Below are positions 1-8,018 of a stretch of DNA of 64,000 nucleotides, one piece after another; positions within the stretch are counted from its first letter, which is position 1, and each line of letters starts with the position of its first letter. The position numbers were made by a program, and so were the translations under genes. The DNA lies in NCBI RefSeq assembly GCF_900465055.1, contig NZ_LS483250.1, forward strand, positions 124,001-188,000, written 5' to 3'. The stretch is from Moritella yayanosii (lineage in GTDB: Bacteria; Pseudomonadota; Gammaproteobacteria; Enterobacterales; Moritellaceae). The notes below the pieces were generated by a model that had not been told where the DNA came from, made no database searches, and saw nothing but the letters and a program-made list of their open reading frames with translations.

Positions 1-1026
1 GTACGCGGTGCTTATGCTGTGGTATCACTGATTATTAACCATGGTCTCGTTGCTTTTCGTGATCCTAACGGTATTCGTCCGTTAGTATTAGGTATGCGTA
101 ACGAAGGCGATCAAAAAGAATATATGGTTGCTTCTGAATCTGTTGCACTGGATGCCGTAGGTTTTAACTTTGTACGTGATATTGAACCAGGTGAAGCGGT
201 TTATATTACTGACAAAGGTGAGTTATTTAGCGCGCACTGTGCTAAAGACGCAAAGCATAACCCATGTATCTTTGAATTTGTTTATTTTGCACGTCCAGAC
301 TCAACCATTGATAAGATATCGGTTTACGAATCACGCCTTGCAATGGGTGAGAAACTGGGTCAAAAAATTAAGCGCGAATGGGTTGATATTGACATTGATG
401 TGGTGATCCCAATCCCTGAAACGTCATGTGATAGTGCCTTAGAAATTGCAAAAGTGCTGGAATTACCATACCGCCAAGGTTTTGTTAAAAACCGTTATAT
501 TGGCCGTACGTTTATCATGCCAGGACAAACGTTACGTCGTAAGTCTGTACGCCGTAAATTAAATGCAATTTCATCAGAATTTGTAGGTAAAAATGTACTA
601 TTAGTCGATGACTCAATTGTACGTGGTACTACATCAGAGCAGATTATCGAAATGGCTCGTGAAGCGGGTGCTAAAAATGTTTATTTAGCTTCAGCTGCAC
701 CAGAAGTGCGCTATCCGAACGTTTACGGTATTGATATGCCTAGCACGGACGAGCTAATCGCCCATGGTAGAAACGTCGATGAGATTGCAACGATGATCGG
801 TGCAGATGCACTTATTTTCCAAGATCTAGATGATTTAATCGCTGCTGTTTCAAAATTTAACCCTGAGATTAAAAAATTCGAAACCTCAGTGTTTAGCGGT
901 GAATACGTGACGGGTGATATTGATGCGGATTATTTACAGCGTCTTAACGATCTTCGTAACGATGGTGCTAAAATAATCAAAGAACAAGAAGAAATTGCTA
1001 ATTTAGAAATTCATAACGAAGGCTAA
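1..1026 (+). CDS. purF: Amidophosphoribosyltransferase, 3' part (5' end outside the window)
   Basis: PurF transfers the glutamine amide nitrogen to PRPP, the first committed step of de novo purine synthesis, in the cytoplasm. The reading frame is open from base 1, so the gene runs off the left edge; the visible part is about 341 codons of a family usually near 505 aa. The class II glutaminase half retains the segment [14 protein letters not shown]. The phosphoribosyltransferase half shows the PRPP-binding motif [14 protein letters not shown] around bases 595-640. The N-terminal catalytic cysteine is not in the window. A strong hairpin terminator follows at 1082. The internal GTG at 19 is not a start, because homology continues upstream of it. 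Confidence 0.97.
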   Translation, partial: VRGAYAVVSLIINHGLVAFRDPNGIRPLVLGMRNEGDQKEYMVASESVALDAVGFNFVRDIEPGEAVYITDKGELFSAHCAKDAKHNPCIFEFVYFARPDSTIDKISVYESRLAMGEKLGQKIKREWVDIDIDVVIPIPETSCDSALEIAKVLELPYRQGFVKNRYIGRTFIMPGQTLRRKSVRRKLNAISSEFVGKNVLLVDDSIVRGTTSEQIIEMAREAGAKNVYLASAAPEVRYPNVYGIDMPSTDELIAHGRNVDEIATMIGADALIFQDLDDLIAAVSKFNPEIKKFETSVFSGEYVTGDIDADYLQRLNDLRNDGAKIIKEQEEIANLEIHNEG

Positions 1027-1081
1027 TAAGCTTAGTGTGAATTGAATTATGTAGTTTTTGCTTTAGTCATAAATAGATCGT

Positions 1082-1107
1082 AAAAGGAGCGTAATGCTCC
1101 TTTTTTT
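1082..1107. terminator. Rho-independent terminator between purF and lpxH
   Basis: The arms AAAAGGAGC and GCTCCTTTT close on a 5-base loop and are followed by a T run, with an A run on the 5' side. It lies between convergent genes and could end transcription from both; the longer T run favours purF. Confidence 0.85.
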
Positions 1108-1139
1108 GATCTGTAATTCATCAGACCTATGTTAGTTTT

Positions 1140-1877
1140 TTATACGTCTTTTAAAAATGCACGTTGCTGGAGGTCATATTGACCGTCACGCCAAATAAGC
1201 ACGCTGCCTTGGTCAAACCAATCACCGAGTACAATCCGTTTTCCGAGCTTATCTGCTGACAATTGAACATCATGGATATTCGGTTTGTGAGTATGACCGT
1301 GAATTAAAATATCACAGTGATATTCTTGCATCTTGTTGACCACTTCAGACTCGGTCACGTCCATGATGGCCATGCTTTTTTGTTGATTACCTTGTTGGCT
1401 TTTTCCGCGTATTTTATCGGCAATCGCTTCGCGTACGAAGATCGGCAAACAGGTGAATAATTTTTGACGCCATGGGATGTTTACTGCGGTACGAAATGCT
1501 TGGTATTTTTCATCAAGCGTACAGAAGGTATCACCATGTGCTATTAATACTTGTTGGCCATCAAGGTCAATTGCCGTGTAATCTCCAAGTATCGTCACAC
1601 CCGTTTCTTTAGCAAAACGTTTACTGATCAGAAAATCACGATTACCTTTTACTAAAAAGCATTTGATACCATCATCGGTTAAGGCTTTAAGTCCATTTTT
1701 AACACTATTGTTAAGGGTATTGCGAATATCATCACCTGACCAAAATTCAAATAGGTCGCCTAAAATGTAGAGTGCGTCAGCTTCGCGCGCTTCGGTCGCA
1801 AGAAAATGTAAAAATAATTCGGTAATTTGCGGATGGCGTTCATCAAGGTGCAGATCTGAAATAAACAAAGTAGTCAT
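1140..1877 (-). CDS. lpxH: UDP-2,3-diacylglucosamine diphosphatase
   Basis: LpxH hydrolyses UDP-2,3-diacylglucosamine to lipid X and UMP, a step of lipid A synthesis at the inner face of the cytoplasmic membrane. At 245 aa it has the usual length. The metallophosphoesterase ligands are visible: SDLHLD with D8 and H10, GDLFEFW with D41, GNRDFL with N79, a mid-protein AHGD, and the closing HGHTHKP. The start agrees with the family N-terminus MTTLFISDLHL. It lies 78 bases downstream of ppiB on the same strand, but a hairpin between them suggests at least partly separate transcription. Confidence 0.96.
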   Translation of the reverse strand: MTTLFISDLHLDERHPQITELFLHFLATEAREADALYILGDLFEFWSGDDIRNTLNNSVKNGLKALTDDGIKCFLVKGNRDFLISKRFAKETGVTILGDYTAIDLDGQQVLIAHGDTFCTLDEKYQAFRTAVNIPWRQKLFTCLPIFVREAIADKIRGKSQQGNQQKSMAIMDVTESEVVNKMQEYHCDILIHGHTHKPNIHDVQLSADKLGKRIVLGDWFDQGSVLIWRDGQYDLQQRAFLKDV

Positions 1878-1902
1878 GTGCTGGTATCATCCTTGTCGGG
1901 AA

Positions 1903-1931
1903 TAAAAATACACTACCTAAGCAGTGTATTT
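1903..1931 (-). terminator. Terminator downstream of ppiB
   Basis: A perfect 9-bp stem (AAATACACT with AGTGTATTT) encloses an 8-base loop. Read on the minus strand it is followed by a T-rich stretch. It falls just after the ppiB stop and before the lpxH start. Confidence 0.65.
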
Positions 1932-1955
1932 ATTTTTCAGAAACTGAGTGCGCTA

Positions 1956-2453
1956 TTAAGCTTCTTCTACAGTTACTTTAGTAATGATGATGTCTTCTAA
2001 TGGAACGTCACCGTGGCCAAGTGTGTTGCCAGTCGCTACTTTTTTGATTTTTTCAATCACGTCCATGCCTTCAACAACTTCAGCAAATACGCAGTAACCC
2101 CAACCTTGTGACGTCTTGCTTGTGAAATCTAGGAAATTGTTGTCTTTTAGGTTGATGAAGAATTGTGAACTTGCTGAATGCGGATCAGCAGTACGTGCCA
2201 TTGCTAATGTACCAAATTTATTCGACAGACCATTGTCTGCTTCATTTTCGATTTGTGCATTTGAGCTTTTCTCTTCCATACCAGGAAGCATGCCGCCGCC
2301 TTGGACCATGAAGCCATCGATTACACGGTGAAAGATAGTACCTTCGTAGAAGCCGTTTTTTGCGTACTCGAGGAAGTTAGCTGCTGTTTTTGGTGCACTT
2401 TCAAAGTTAAGTGCGATTTTGATATCACCGAAATCTGTATGTAGAGTTATCAT
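1956..2453 (-). CDS. ppiB: Peptidyl-prolyl cis-trans isomerase, cyclophilin type (PpiB)
   Basis: This is a cytoplasmic cyclophilin that catalyses prolyl isomerisation during protein folding. The protein of about 165 aa starts [15 protein letters not shown], the normal PpiB N-terminus. An upstream in-frame ATG at 2513 would add 20 residues unlike the family, while the start at 2453 has AAGGA about ten bases upstream, so 2453 was chosen. The active-site segment [14 protein letters not shown] and the conserved SSQFFINL and [10 protein letters not shown] segments are all present. There is no signal peptide. It is divergent from cysS, as is common in gammaproteobacteria. Confidence 0.95.
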   Translation of the reverse strand: MITLHTDFGDIKIALNFESAPKTAANFLEYAKNGFYEGTIFHRVIDGFMVQGGGMLPGMEEKSSNAQIENEADNGLSNKFGTLAMARTADPHSASSQFFINLKDNNFLDFTSKTSQGWGYCVFAEVVEGMDVIEKIKKVATGNTLGHGDVPLEDIIITKVTVEEA

Positions 2454-2701
2454 CTTAATGATCCTTTGGTTAATTAACGGGGTAAATTCTATCCTAAAGG
2501 TTGGCAATGGCAAAGCTTTTCGATAGTGATGGTGTGAGAAGGGGTTATTTTTGTGCTTTCATTTGGCTGATTTATGCACTTTTTTGGTTGTTCAGTTAAA
2601 TTTTGGCCTTTTATGCTGTTGCAAAGCTAGTAATCATTAATGCTGATGGTAAAATCAGTCAATTAATTGCATTTTACTGTTTGCGCAAGGATCACTATTC
2701 G

Positions 2702-4093
2702 ATGCTGAAGATTTACAACACACTGACTCGCCAAAAAGAACAATTTAAACCTATCACTGAAGGTCAAATAGGTATGTACGTATGTGGCGTGACTATCTAT
2801 GATTATTGTCATATTGGTCATGGTCGTACTTTTGTGGCGTTTGATACTGTGGTGCGTTATCTTCGCCATCGCGGTTATGCGGTTAAATTTATCCGTAACA
2901 TTACCGATGTTGATGATAAAATAATCAAACGTGCCAACGAAAAAGGTGAAACTTGTGAGCAGTTAACGACACGTTTTACCCAAGCTATGCATGAAGATTT
3001 CGATGCGCTGCACATGATCCGCCCTGATATGGAACCGACGGTAACAGGTCATATGCCAGATATTATCGAAATTATCGAGACGTTAGTCGCGAAAGGTCAT
3101 GCTTATGTTGCGAGCAGTGGTGATGTATTGTTTGAAGTGAAGACATTCGCTGACTACGGTAAATTAAGTGGCCAAGACTTAGATATGCTACAAGCTGGCG
3201 CGCGTGTTGAAGTTGAATTAGAGAAGCGTAATCCGATGGATTTCGTATTATGGAAAATGGCCAAGCCGGGTGAACCACGCTGGGTATCTCCTTGGGGTGA
3301 AGGTCGCCCTGGTTGGCATATTGAATGTTCAGCAATGAACAACAAAATACTGGGTGACGTGTTTGATATTCATGGTGGTGGTTCTGATTTAATGTTCCCA
3401 CACCACGAAAATGAAGTGGCACAATCTTGCTGCGCACATAATGGTGAGTACGTGAATACCTGGATGCATTCAGGTATGGTGCAGATCGACAAAGTGAAAA
3501 TGTCTAAATCATTAAATAACTTTTTCACTATCCGTGATGTATTAAAAAAATATGATGGCGAGTCTGTGCGTTATTTCTTAATTTCAGGTCATTATCGCAG
3601 TCAGCTAAATTATTCAGAAGATAACTTAAAACAAGCGCGTGCAAGTTTAGAGCGTTTATATACCGCATTACGTGGTGTGACAGTTGCCGACGTTGATGGT
3701 GTTGTACCAGGTTGCGAAGCGTATGTTGCAACGTTCAAAGCGGCAATGGATGATGATTTCAATACTCCTGAAGCGTTCCCTGTGTTATTCGAATTAGCGA
3801 AAGAAATTAACCGCATCAAAGAAACGGATGAAAAACGCGCTGGCGAATTAGCGGCGCAGTTAATTATCTTTGGTGAAGTATTAGGTTTGTTATCACAAGA
3901 TCCTGAAGCTTTCTTGCAAGGTGATACCGGCGCTGATGATGAAGTGGCTGAAATAGAAGCGCTTATTAAACAACGTAACGATGCGCGCGAAAGCAAAGAC
4001 TGGGGCATGGCTGATGATGCGCGTGACAAGTTGAATGCGTTGGGTATTGTGTTGGAAGACGGTGCTAACGGTACTAGTTGGCGTCGTAAATAA
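2702..4093 (+). CDS. cysS: Cysteinyl-tRNA synthetase
   Basis: This class I aminoacyl-tRNA synthetase charges tRNA-Cys in the cytoplasm. The start at 2702 gives 463 aa (E. coli has 461), begins [15 protein letters not shown] and is preceded by AAGGAT; the longer frame from 2603 has a non-homologous N-terminal extension. The zinc ligand C28 in YVCGVT, the HIGH-type signature CHIGHGRT, and the KMSKS loop near residue 266 are all intact. The anticodon-binding C-terminal region is complete. It is an ordinary core gene with nothing unusual. Confidence 0.97.
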   Translation: MLKIYNTLTRQKEQFKPITEGQIGMYVCGVTIYDYCHIGHGRTFVAFDTVVRYLRHRGYAVKFIRNITDVDDKIIKRANEKGETCEQLTTRFTQAMHEDFDALHMIRPDMEPTVTGHMPDIIEIIETLVAKGHAYVASSGDVLFEVKTFADYGKLSGQDLDMLQAGARVEVELEKRNPMDFVLWKMAKPGEPRWVSPWGEGRPGWHIECSAMNNKILGDVFDIHGGGSDLMFPHHENEVAQSCCAHNGEYVNTWMHSGMVQIDKVKMSKSLNNFFTIRDVLKKYDGESVRYFLISGHYRSQLNYSEDNLKQARASLERLYTALRGVTVADVDGVVPGCEAYVATFKAAMDDDFNTPEAFPVLFELAKEINRIKETDEKRAGELAAQLIIFGEVLGLLSQDPEAFLQGDTGADDEVAEIEALIKQRNDARESKDWGMADDARDKLNALGIVLEDGANGTSWRRK

Positions 4094-4111
4094 AGGCTCA
4101 ATTGATTTAAG

Positions 4112-4167
4112 TGCCAATGACCCATACTTTTACTTTAAGTTTAAATTGAAGTAGTCATTGGCATTTT
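4112..4167 (+). terminator. Possible terminator after cysS
   Basis: TGCCAATGAC (4112-4121) pairs perfectly with GTCATTGGCA (4154-4163) and is followed by TTTT. The 32-base loop is long but can itself fold through its AT-rich TTTAA/TTAAA segments. Confidence 0.5.
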
Positions 4168-4202
4168 GTTTACTTAATAAAGAGTTAGATAAAGGATTAA
4201 TC

Positions 4203-4676
4203 ATGTTAAAAATTATTTCAGTGATCATCGGTTGTGCGTTGATTTTTTTCCTTATGCAACGCATGGGTGGTAACAAGAAACAAACGGCTGAAAACATTGA
4301 AACAGGTAAGTTGTTTTTAGCGGCGAATTTAGAAAAAGAAGGCGTTGAAGAAACGGCTTCAGGTTTGCAATCAACAGTATTAACAGAAGGTACCGGCACT
4401 GATCACCCAACGGGACGTTCTAAAGTGACGGTACATTATCATGGTACATTATTAGACGGCACTGTGTTTGATAGCTCGGTAGAGCGTGGCGAGCCAATTA
4501 CATTTGGTTTAAATCAAGTGATCCCAGGTTGGACTGAAGGTGTACAGCTAATGGTTGTCGGTGAGAAACGCCGATTCTTTATCCCAAGCCGTTTAGCGTA
4601 TGGCAACCGTGGTGCGGGTTCGATCCAAGCCGGTTCAACCCTGATTTTTGAAGTCGAACTATTAAGTTTTAAATAA
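4203..4676 (+). CDS. FKBP-type peptidyl-prolyl isomerase with N-terminal membrane anchor
   Basis: The 157-aa protein begins with a hydrophobic segment (residues 2-19, MLKIISVIIGCALIFFL), which should anchor it in the inner membrane facing the periplasm. The FKBP fold follows from about residue 50, with the segments VHYHGTLLDGTVFDSS, GWTEGVQLM and IPSRLAYG that line the FK506-binding pocket. ATG 4203 has AAAGGA upstream, whereas the earlier in-frame ATG at 4158 adds a non-conserved leader, so 4203 was chosen. It acts as a folding helper. It resembles FklB/FkpA, but no exact symbol is assigned. Confidence 0.88.
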   Translation: MLKIISVIIGCALIFFLMQRMGGNKKQTAENIETGKLFLAANLEKEGVEETASGLQSTVLTEGTGTDHPTGRSKVTVHYHGTLLDGTVFDSSVERGEPITFGLNQVIPGWTEGVQLMVVGEKRRFFIPSRLAYGNRGAGSIQAGSTLIFEVELLSFK

Positions 4677-4703
4677 AGGTTTAACGCAGCGTTTAGCTTA
4701 CAA

Positions 4704-4736
4704 AAAAGCCGCATGAGCAAAGGTGATGCGGCTTTT
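4704..4736. terminator. Bidirectional terminator between the FKBP gene and folD
   Basis: AAAAGCCGCAT (4704-4714) and ATGCGGCTTTT (4726-4736) form an 11-bp perfect stem with A and T runs on the two sides. This suits the convergent genes on either side. Confidence 0.85.
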
Positions 4737-4793
4737 ATTATCTATAATACGTGATGATTGATTACGTACTATTTGTAACGTATTGCTTAGCGA

Positions 4794-5651
4794 TTATTTT
4801 GAGTGGTAATCACGGCAAGAGATTAGGGTATTCTCGATCAAGCTTGCCACTGTCATTGGACCAACACCACCTGGTACAGGGGTAATGAAAGAAGCATTTT
4901 CTTTTGCTACTTCAAAGCCAACATCACCAACAAGTTTGCCATTTTCTAAACGGTTAATACCAACATCGATCACCATTGCGCCTTTCTTGATCCATTCACC
5001 AGGAATAAAGTTAGGGCGACCAACTGCAACTACAACTAAATCGGCACGACGTACATGCGCTTCTAAGTTTTTAGTGAAGCGGTGACATGTTGTCGTTGTG
5101 CAACCTGCAAGTAATAACTCAAGCGTCATTGGACGACCAACAATATTCGACGCACCGACTACAACAGCGTCTAGACCACGTATGTCAACACCAGTTGATT
5201 CAAGTAACGTAATAATACCTTTTGGTGTGCAAGGACGTAATGCAGGGATACGCTGTGATAAACGACCTACGTTATACGGGTGAAAACCATCAACATCTTT
5301 ATCTGGGCGAATATGTTCCAACACAACCGTTGTATCAATATGCTCAGGTAAAGGCAGTTGCACTAATATTCCATCAATCGTGGCATCTGCATTTAACTCA
5401 TCAATTAATGCTAATAAAGCATCTTGTGAGCAATCTATTTCAAGATCGTAAGATTTAGAAACGAAGCCGACCTCTTCACAGGCACGACGTTTACTCCCAA
5501 CATATACTTGTGATGCCGGATCGGCACCCACTAAAATCACAGCAAGACCCGGGGCGCGTAATCCTTGTGCGGTACGCGCTGCCACTTCTTCAGCAACTTT
5601 CTGACGAACTTGCTGAGAAATATTTTTTCCATTAATGATTTGAGCAGTCAT
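4794..5651 (-). CDS. folD: Bifunctional methylene-THF dehydrogenase / methenyl-THF cyclohydrolase
   Basis: FolD interconverts 5,10-methylene-, methenyl- and 10-formyl-tetrahydrofolate using NADP, supplying one-carbon units for purines and formyl-Met. The 285-aa protein has the usual length. It shows [13 protein letters not shown] with the catalytic Tyr and Lys, the substrate segment [15 protein letters not shown], the NADP-binding [12 protein letters not shown], and the C-terminal [12 protein letters not shown]. The start [12 protein letters not shown] matches the family. It is divergent from the Nudix-type gene at 5808. Confidence 0.97.
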   Translation of the reverse strand: MTAQIINGKNISQQVRQKVAEEVAARTAQGLRAPGLAVILVGADPASQVYVGSKRRACEEVGFVSKSYDLEIDCSQDALLALIDELNADATIDGILVQLPLPEHIDTTVVLEHIRPDKDVDGFHPYNVGRLSQRIPALRPCTPKGIITLLESTGVDIRGLDAVVVGASNIVGRPMTLELLLAGCTTTTCHRFTKNLEAHVRRADLVVVAVGRPNFIPGEWIKKGAMVIDVGINRLENGKLVGDVGFEVAKENASFITPVPGGVGPMTVASLIENTLISCRDYHSK

Positions 5652-5807
5652 TGAGTTATATTCATCTCTTGGTTAGAAAGTTGCGCTATTTTCGCACTAA
5701 AACACCTGTTTGTCAGCAATTGATGTGGATAAATAATTATCTAATTGCAGTGACAAATAAGGCGTATTTGGTTATAAAGATGCTTTGAATTATTTAGGTA
5801 GATAACA

Positions 5808-6401
5808 GTGAAACACCAAGAGCATATTATTTCCGTTTTTGCAGACGTTGCAGCACCTTCAACCCGTTTAATTGACAGTGCGGCTGTTAATATCCAAAGC
5901 AAAGATGTTGTTATCATGCAGCGTGCGCTGTTAGAAACAAACCCTAAATTTCGCCAGCTTATTCCCTATGTAGTGGTAAAGCAGGGTGACAAATACTTGG
6001 CATACGAACGTTCTGTATCGGGTGGTGAATCGCGGTTACATAACTTATTCAGTATTGGTATTGGTGGTCACGTGGATGCGGTGGATGCGGTTTATGATGA
6101 AAAAGGCGTATTCCAGTTAACCGAAACGTTACGCACCGGTATGTACCGTGAATTACATGAAGAGTTAGGGCTAACAGAAAGCGACTTCTTAGGGATGACA
6201 ACAATTGGTTACCTTTCTAAAGATGTAACCCCTGTTGATGAAGTGCATCTAGGTATTGTATTGGTTGCTGAAGTGCACGCAGATCTGGTTGTAACCAGTA
6301 AAGAAGACGCGTTGAATCTAGCGGGTTTCTTAACTGCGGATGAATTAGCTAAGCTAAATTTAGAGTCTTGGTCTGAAACTGTGGTTGCAGAGCTAGTTTA
6401 A
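5808..6401 (+). CDS. Nudix-hydrolase-like protein
   Basis: The 197-aa protein starts at a GTG (MKHQEHIISVF). The Nudix-like elements are GIGGHVDAVDAV followed, after a longer spacer than the classical Nudix box, by TGMYRELHEELGL; the REL-HEELGL part matches the metal-binding helix. Nudix enzymes hydrolyse nucleoside diphosphate-X compounds. The extended spacer places it in a divergent branch whose substrate cannot be read from sequence. It stands alone between divergent folD and the tRNA operon. The start rests on a weak upstream AGGTAG and could lie further downstream. Confidence 0.75.
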   Translation: MKHQEHIISVFADVAAPSTRLIDSAAVNIQSKDVVIMQRALLETNPKFRQLIPYVVVKQGDKYLAYERSVSGGESRLHNLFSIGIGGHVDAVDAVYDEKGVFQLTETLRTGMYRELHEELGLTESDFLGMTTIGYLSKDVTPVDEVHLGIVLVAEVHADLVVTSKEDALNLAGFLTADELAKLNLESWSETVVAELV

Positions 6402-6569
6402 ATAGATTAGAACGCCGATAAGCAGGTTAATTTAGATCTGCTTTGTTATTGATTTGCGTTACTATTTAGTAAAAAGTCTGCAGTTAGCACTCAAACCGTG
6501 CATATTGTTGTTATAATCTCGCTTGGTGTATAACTATTAGGCAGTTGTTTCTTCGGTTTAATAAACTAT

Positions 6570-6598
6570 TTGACGCGAACAGAGCAACTCTGTAATAT
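6570..6598 (+). promoter_or_regulatory. Sigma-70 promoter of the tRNA operon
   Basis: TTGACG (6570-6575) and TAATAT (6593-6598) are separated by exactly 17 bp. The predicted transcription start is about 30 bases before the first tRNA. A second TATAAT at 6512-6517 lacks a convincing -35 box. Confidence 0.6.
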
Positions 6599-6633
6599 CC
6601 ACCCTCGTTGACAGACGTTGTCTTCAACAAGTT

Positions 6634-6710
6634 CGGTGATTAGCGCAGCTTGGTAGCGCACCTGGTTTGGGACCAGGGGGTCAGAGGTTCGAATCCTCTA
6701 TCACCGACCA
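6634..6710 (+). tRNA. tRNA-Pro(TGG), copy 1
   Basis: A 77-base cloverleaf with the encoded CCA end. The anticodon loop TTTGGGA sits on a CCTGG/CCAGG stem, giving anticodon TGG. The T arm is AGAGG-TTCGAAT-CCTCT. It is the first of five tRNAs in the operon and identical to the copy at 7103. Confidence 0.97.
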
Positions 6711-6712
6711 AT

Positions 6713-6789
6713 GACTCCTTAGCTCAGTTGGATAGAGCAACGGCCTTCTAAGCCGTAGGCCATAGGTTCGAATCCTATAGGGGTCACCA
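6713..6789 (+). tRNA. tRNA-Arg(TCT)
   Basis: A 77-base tRNA. The acceptor GACTCCT pairs with AGGGGTC (one G-T pair), the anticodon loop is CTTCTAA (anticodon TCT), the T arm is ATAGG-TTCGAAT-CCTAT, and CCA is encoded. It is only two bases from the preceding tRNA. Confidence 0.95.
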
Positions 6790-6858
6790 TATTTTAGATT
6801 AGTTTTGCTAATGCATTATTTTTATTAATAGCCTAGCGAGATTAACAACAAGTTTGTG

Positions 6859-6934
6859 GCGGTTGTAGCTCAGTTGGTAGAGCCCCGGATTGTGATTCCG
6901 GTTGTCGCGGGTTCAAATCCCGTCAGTCGCCCCA
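6859..6934 (+). tRNA. tRNA-His(GTG)
   Basis: The acceptor GCGGTTG pairs with CAGTCGC and the discriminator is C. The anticodon loop TTGTGAT on a CCGGA/TCCGG stem gives GTG. A G lies at 6858, the extra -1 guanosine expected for tRNA-His. CCA is encoded. Confidence 0.96.
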
Positions 6935-7013
6935 TATTCGATAACGACGATATTCTTTTAGAATGGAGTTATCACCCTTGCTAGAGTTACCTGCTAGTAA
7001 GTTGAAAAATTGT

Positions 7014-7098
7014 GCGGAAGTGGCGGAATTGGTAGACGCGCTAGATTTAGGTTCTAGTATTGCAAAGTGTGAGAGTTCAAGTCTCTCCTTCCGCACCA
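7014..7098 (+). tRNA. tRNA-Leu(TAG)
   Basis: An 85-base class II tRNA with a long variable arm. The acceptor is GCGGAAG/CTTCCGC, and the anticodon loop TTTAGGT on CTAGA/TCTAG gives TAG. CCA is encoded. Confidence 0.96.
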
Positions 7099-7102
7099 TG
7101 TT

Positions 7103-7179
7103 CGGTGATTAGCGCAGCTTGGTAGCGCACCTGGTTTGGGACCAGGGGGTCAGAGGTTCGAATCCTCTATCACCGACCA
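7103..7179 (+). tRNA. tRNA-Pro(TGG), copy 2
   Basis: Identical over 77 bases to the copy at 6634-6710, with only a few shared bases beyond either end (GTT before, AT after). It is the last gene of the tRNA operon, followed by a terminator. Confidence 0.97.
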
Positions 7180-7207
7180 ATTATTTTTCCAAGTAATTGG
7201 AATCTGG

Positions 7208-7236
7208 AAAAGCCTGCTCATTGAGCAGGCTTTTTT
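7208..7236 (+). terminator. Terminator of the tRNA operon
   Basis: A near-perfect palindrome, AAAAGCCTGCTCA and TGAGCAGGCTTTT with one base between, ends in a six-T run. It is 29 bases after the last tRNA. Confidence 0.9.
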
Positions 7237-7303
7237 CGTTTGACGTTTCTCAAAATCGTGCTACTTATTGTTTAAGTAAGCATTTAACAACAAAGGCCTA
7301 TTT

Positions 7304-7639
7304 ATGACTGACAATACACAATTTTTAGAAAAGCTAAACAATGACATCGACATCAAACTACAGTTCGTTGATTATGCTGAGTTAAAAGTAAATAAACATT
7401 TAGCTAAAGCAGACCGGCCAGAAACACAACACTTTACAATTAGCTCTGCATTATTAGCACTAGAAGAAGCGCAAAACACTGCGACTTATTCTGCGCTATT
7501 GAAATTGTTAGTGGTACAGCTTGAAACTTACCTTACGCTACCTGTTAAAACTGTTGCTGATGATTTCCGAGCTGAAATGACAGACAATATCGCGCAAATA
7601 AACGCGCTTGTAGCTGAAGTAGAAGCTGCTGCACTGTAA
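7304..7639 (+). CDS. Conserved-looking small protein of unknown function
   Basis: I do not recognise this 111-aa protein. It is acidic, without cysteine, signal peptide or membrane segment, and looks all-helical, with heptad-like stretches (LLALEEA, LVAEVEAAAL). The start ATG has AAAGG about ten bases upstream, and the gene is bounded by terminators at 7208 and 7715. It is therefore a genuine single-gene transcription unit rather than a chance frame. Confidence 0.7.
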   Translation: MTDNTQFLEKLNNDIDIKLQFVDYAELKVNKHLAKADRPETQHFTISSALLALEEAQNTATYSALLKLLVVQLETYLTLPVKTVADDFRAEMTDNIAQINALVAEVEAAAL

Positions 7640-7714
7640 GGCTGTTTTAACTTGAATGTGGCGTCATATTTGAGTTGATGGTGTTAGTGCTAGTGAATAG
7701 CATATAGAAAGATG

Positions 7715-7743
7715 AAAGCCTGCTTTGATAGTAGGCTTTTTTG
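7715..7743 (+). terminator. Terminator after the small unknown gene
   Basis: AAAGCCTGC and GTAGGCTTT form a 9-bp stem (one G-T pair) with a TTTT tail. It resembles the tRNA-operon terminator in sequence. Confidence 0.8.
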
Positions 7744-8018
7744 GTTTTAACTGTCTGTAATTCATAAATACTGTATGCCAAGTTACATTGGACACAGATG
7801 CTGAGGTATCCATTACATCACTACACTATAGGTTAAATTTAAGGTTCTCATAAACCTTGATTATCCCACCTGTTTGAATGCCAGACTAAGCAGACTTTTA
7901 TTTTTATAAAAATCAATGTGAAAATAAGAATGATTAGTGTTAACATCTTCACACTTTTGTAAAACAACAACATTTTAATGTGTTGTTGTTTTAATTCTAA
8001 CAAGCAGTGTTGTTTATC
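7744..8018 (+). promoter_or_regulatory. Leader of the exporter/importer operon, with weak Fur-like site and hairpin
   Basis: There is no gene here. Bases 7923-7941 match the 19-base Fur consensus at 11 positions by my count, so this is only a candidate iron-responsive site. At 7961-7992 a perfect 12-bp stem (AAAACAACAACA with TGTTGTTGTTTT) closes an 8-base loop, ending 26 bases before the exporter ATG. It could be a weak terminator/attenuator or an mRNA structure near the ribosome site. Confidence 0.4.

Noticed and set aside
3610-4125. 171-codon open frame antisense to cysS
   Set aside because: It lies fully opposite a conserved gene, is rich in Ser/Asn/Arg as expected from the complement of the real codons, and has no ribosome site.
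6634-7179. tRNA cluster as the attachment site of an island ending after NRPS3
   Set aside because: I found no copy of a tRNA 3' end in 46834-48900, and no integrase gene is present in the window.
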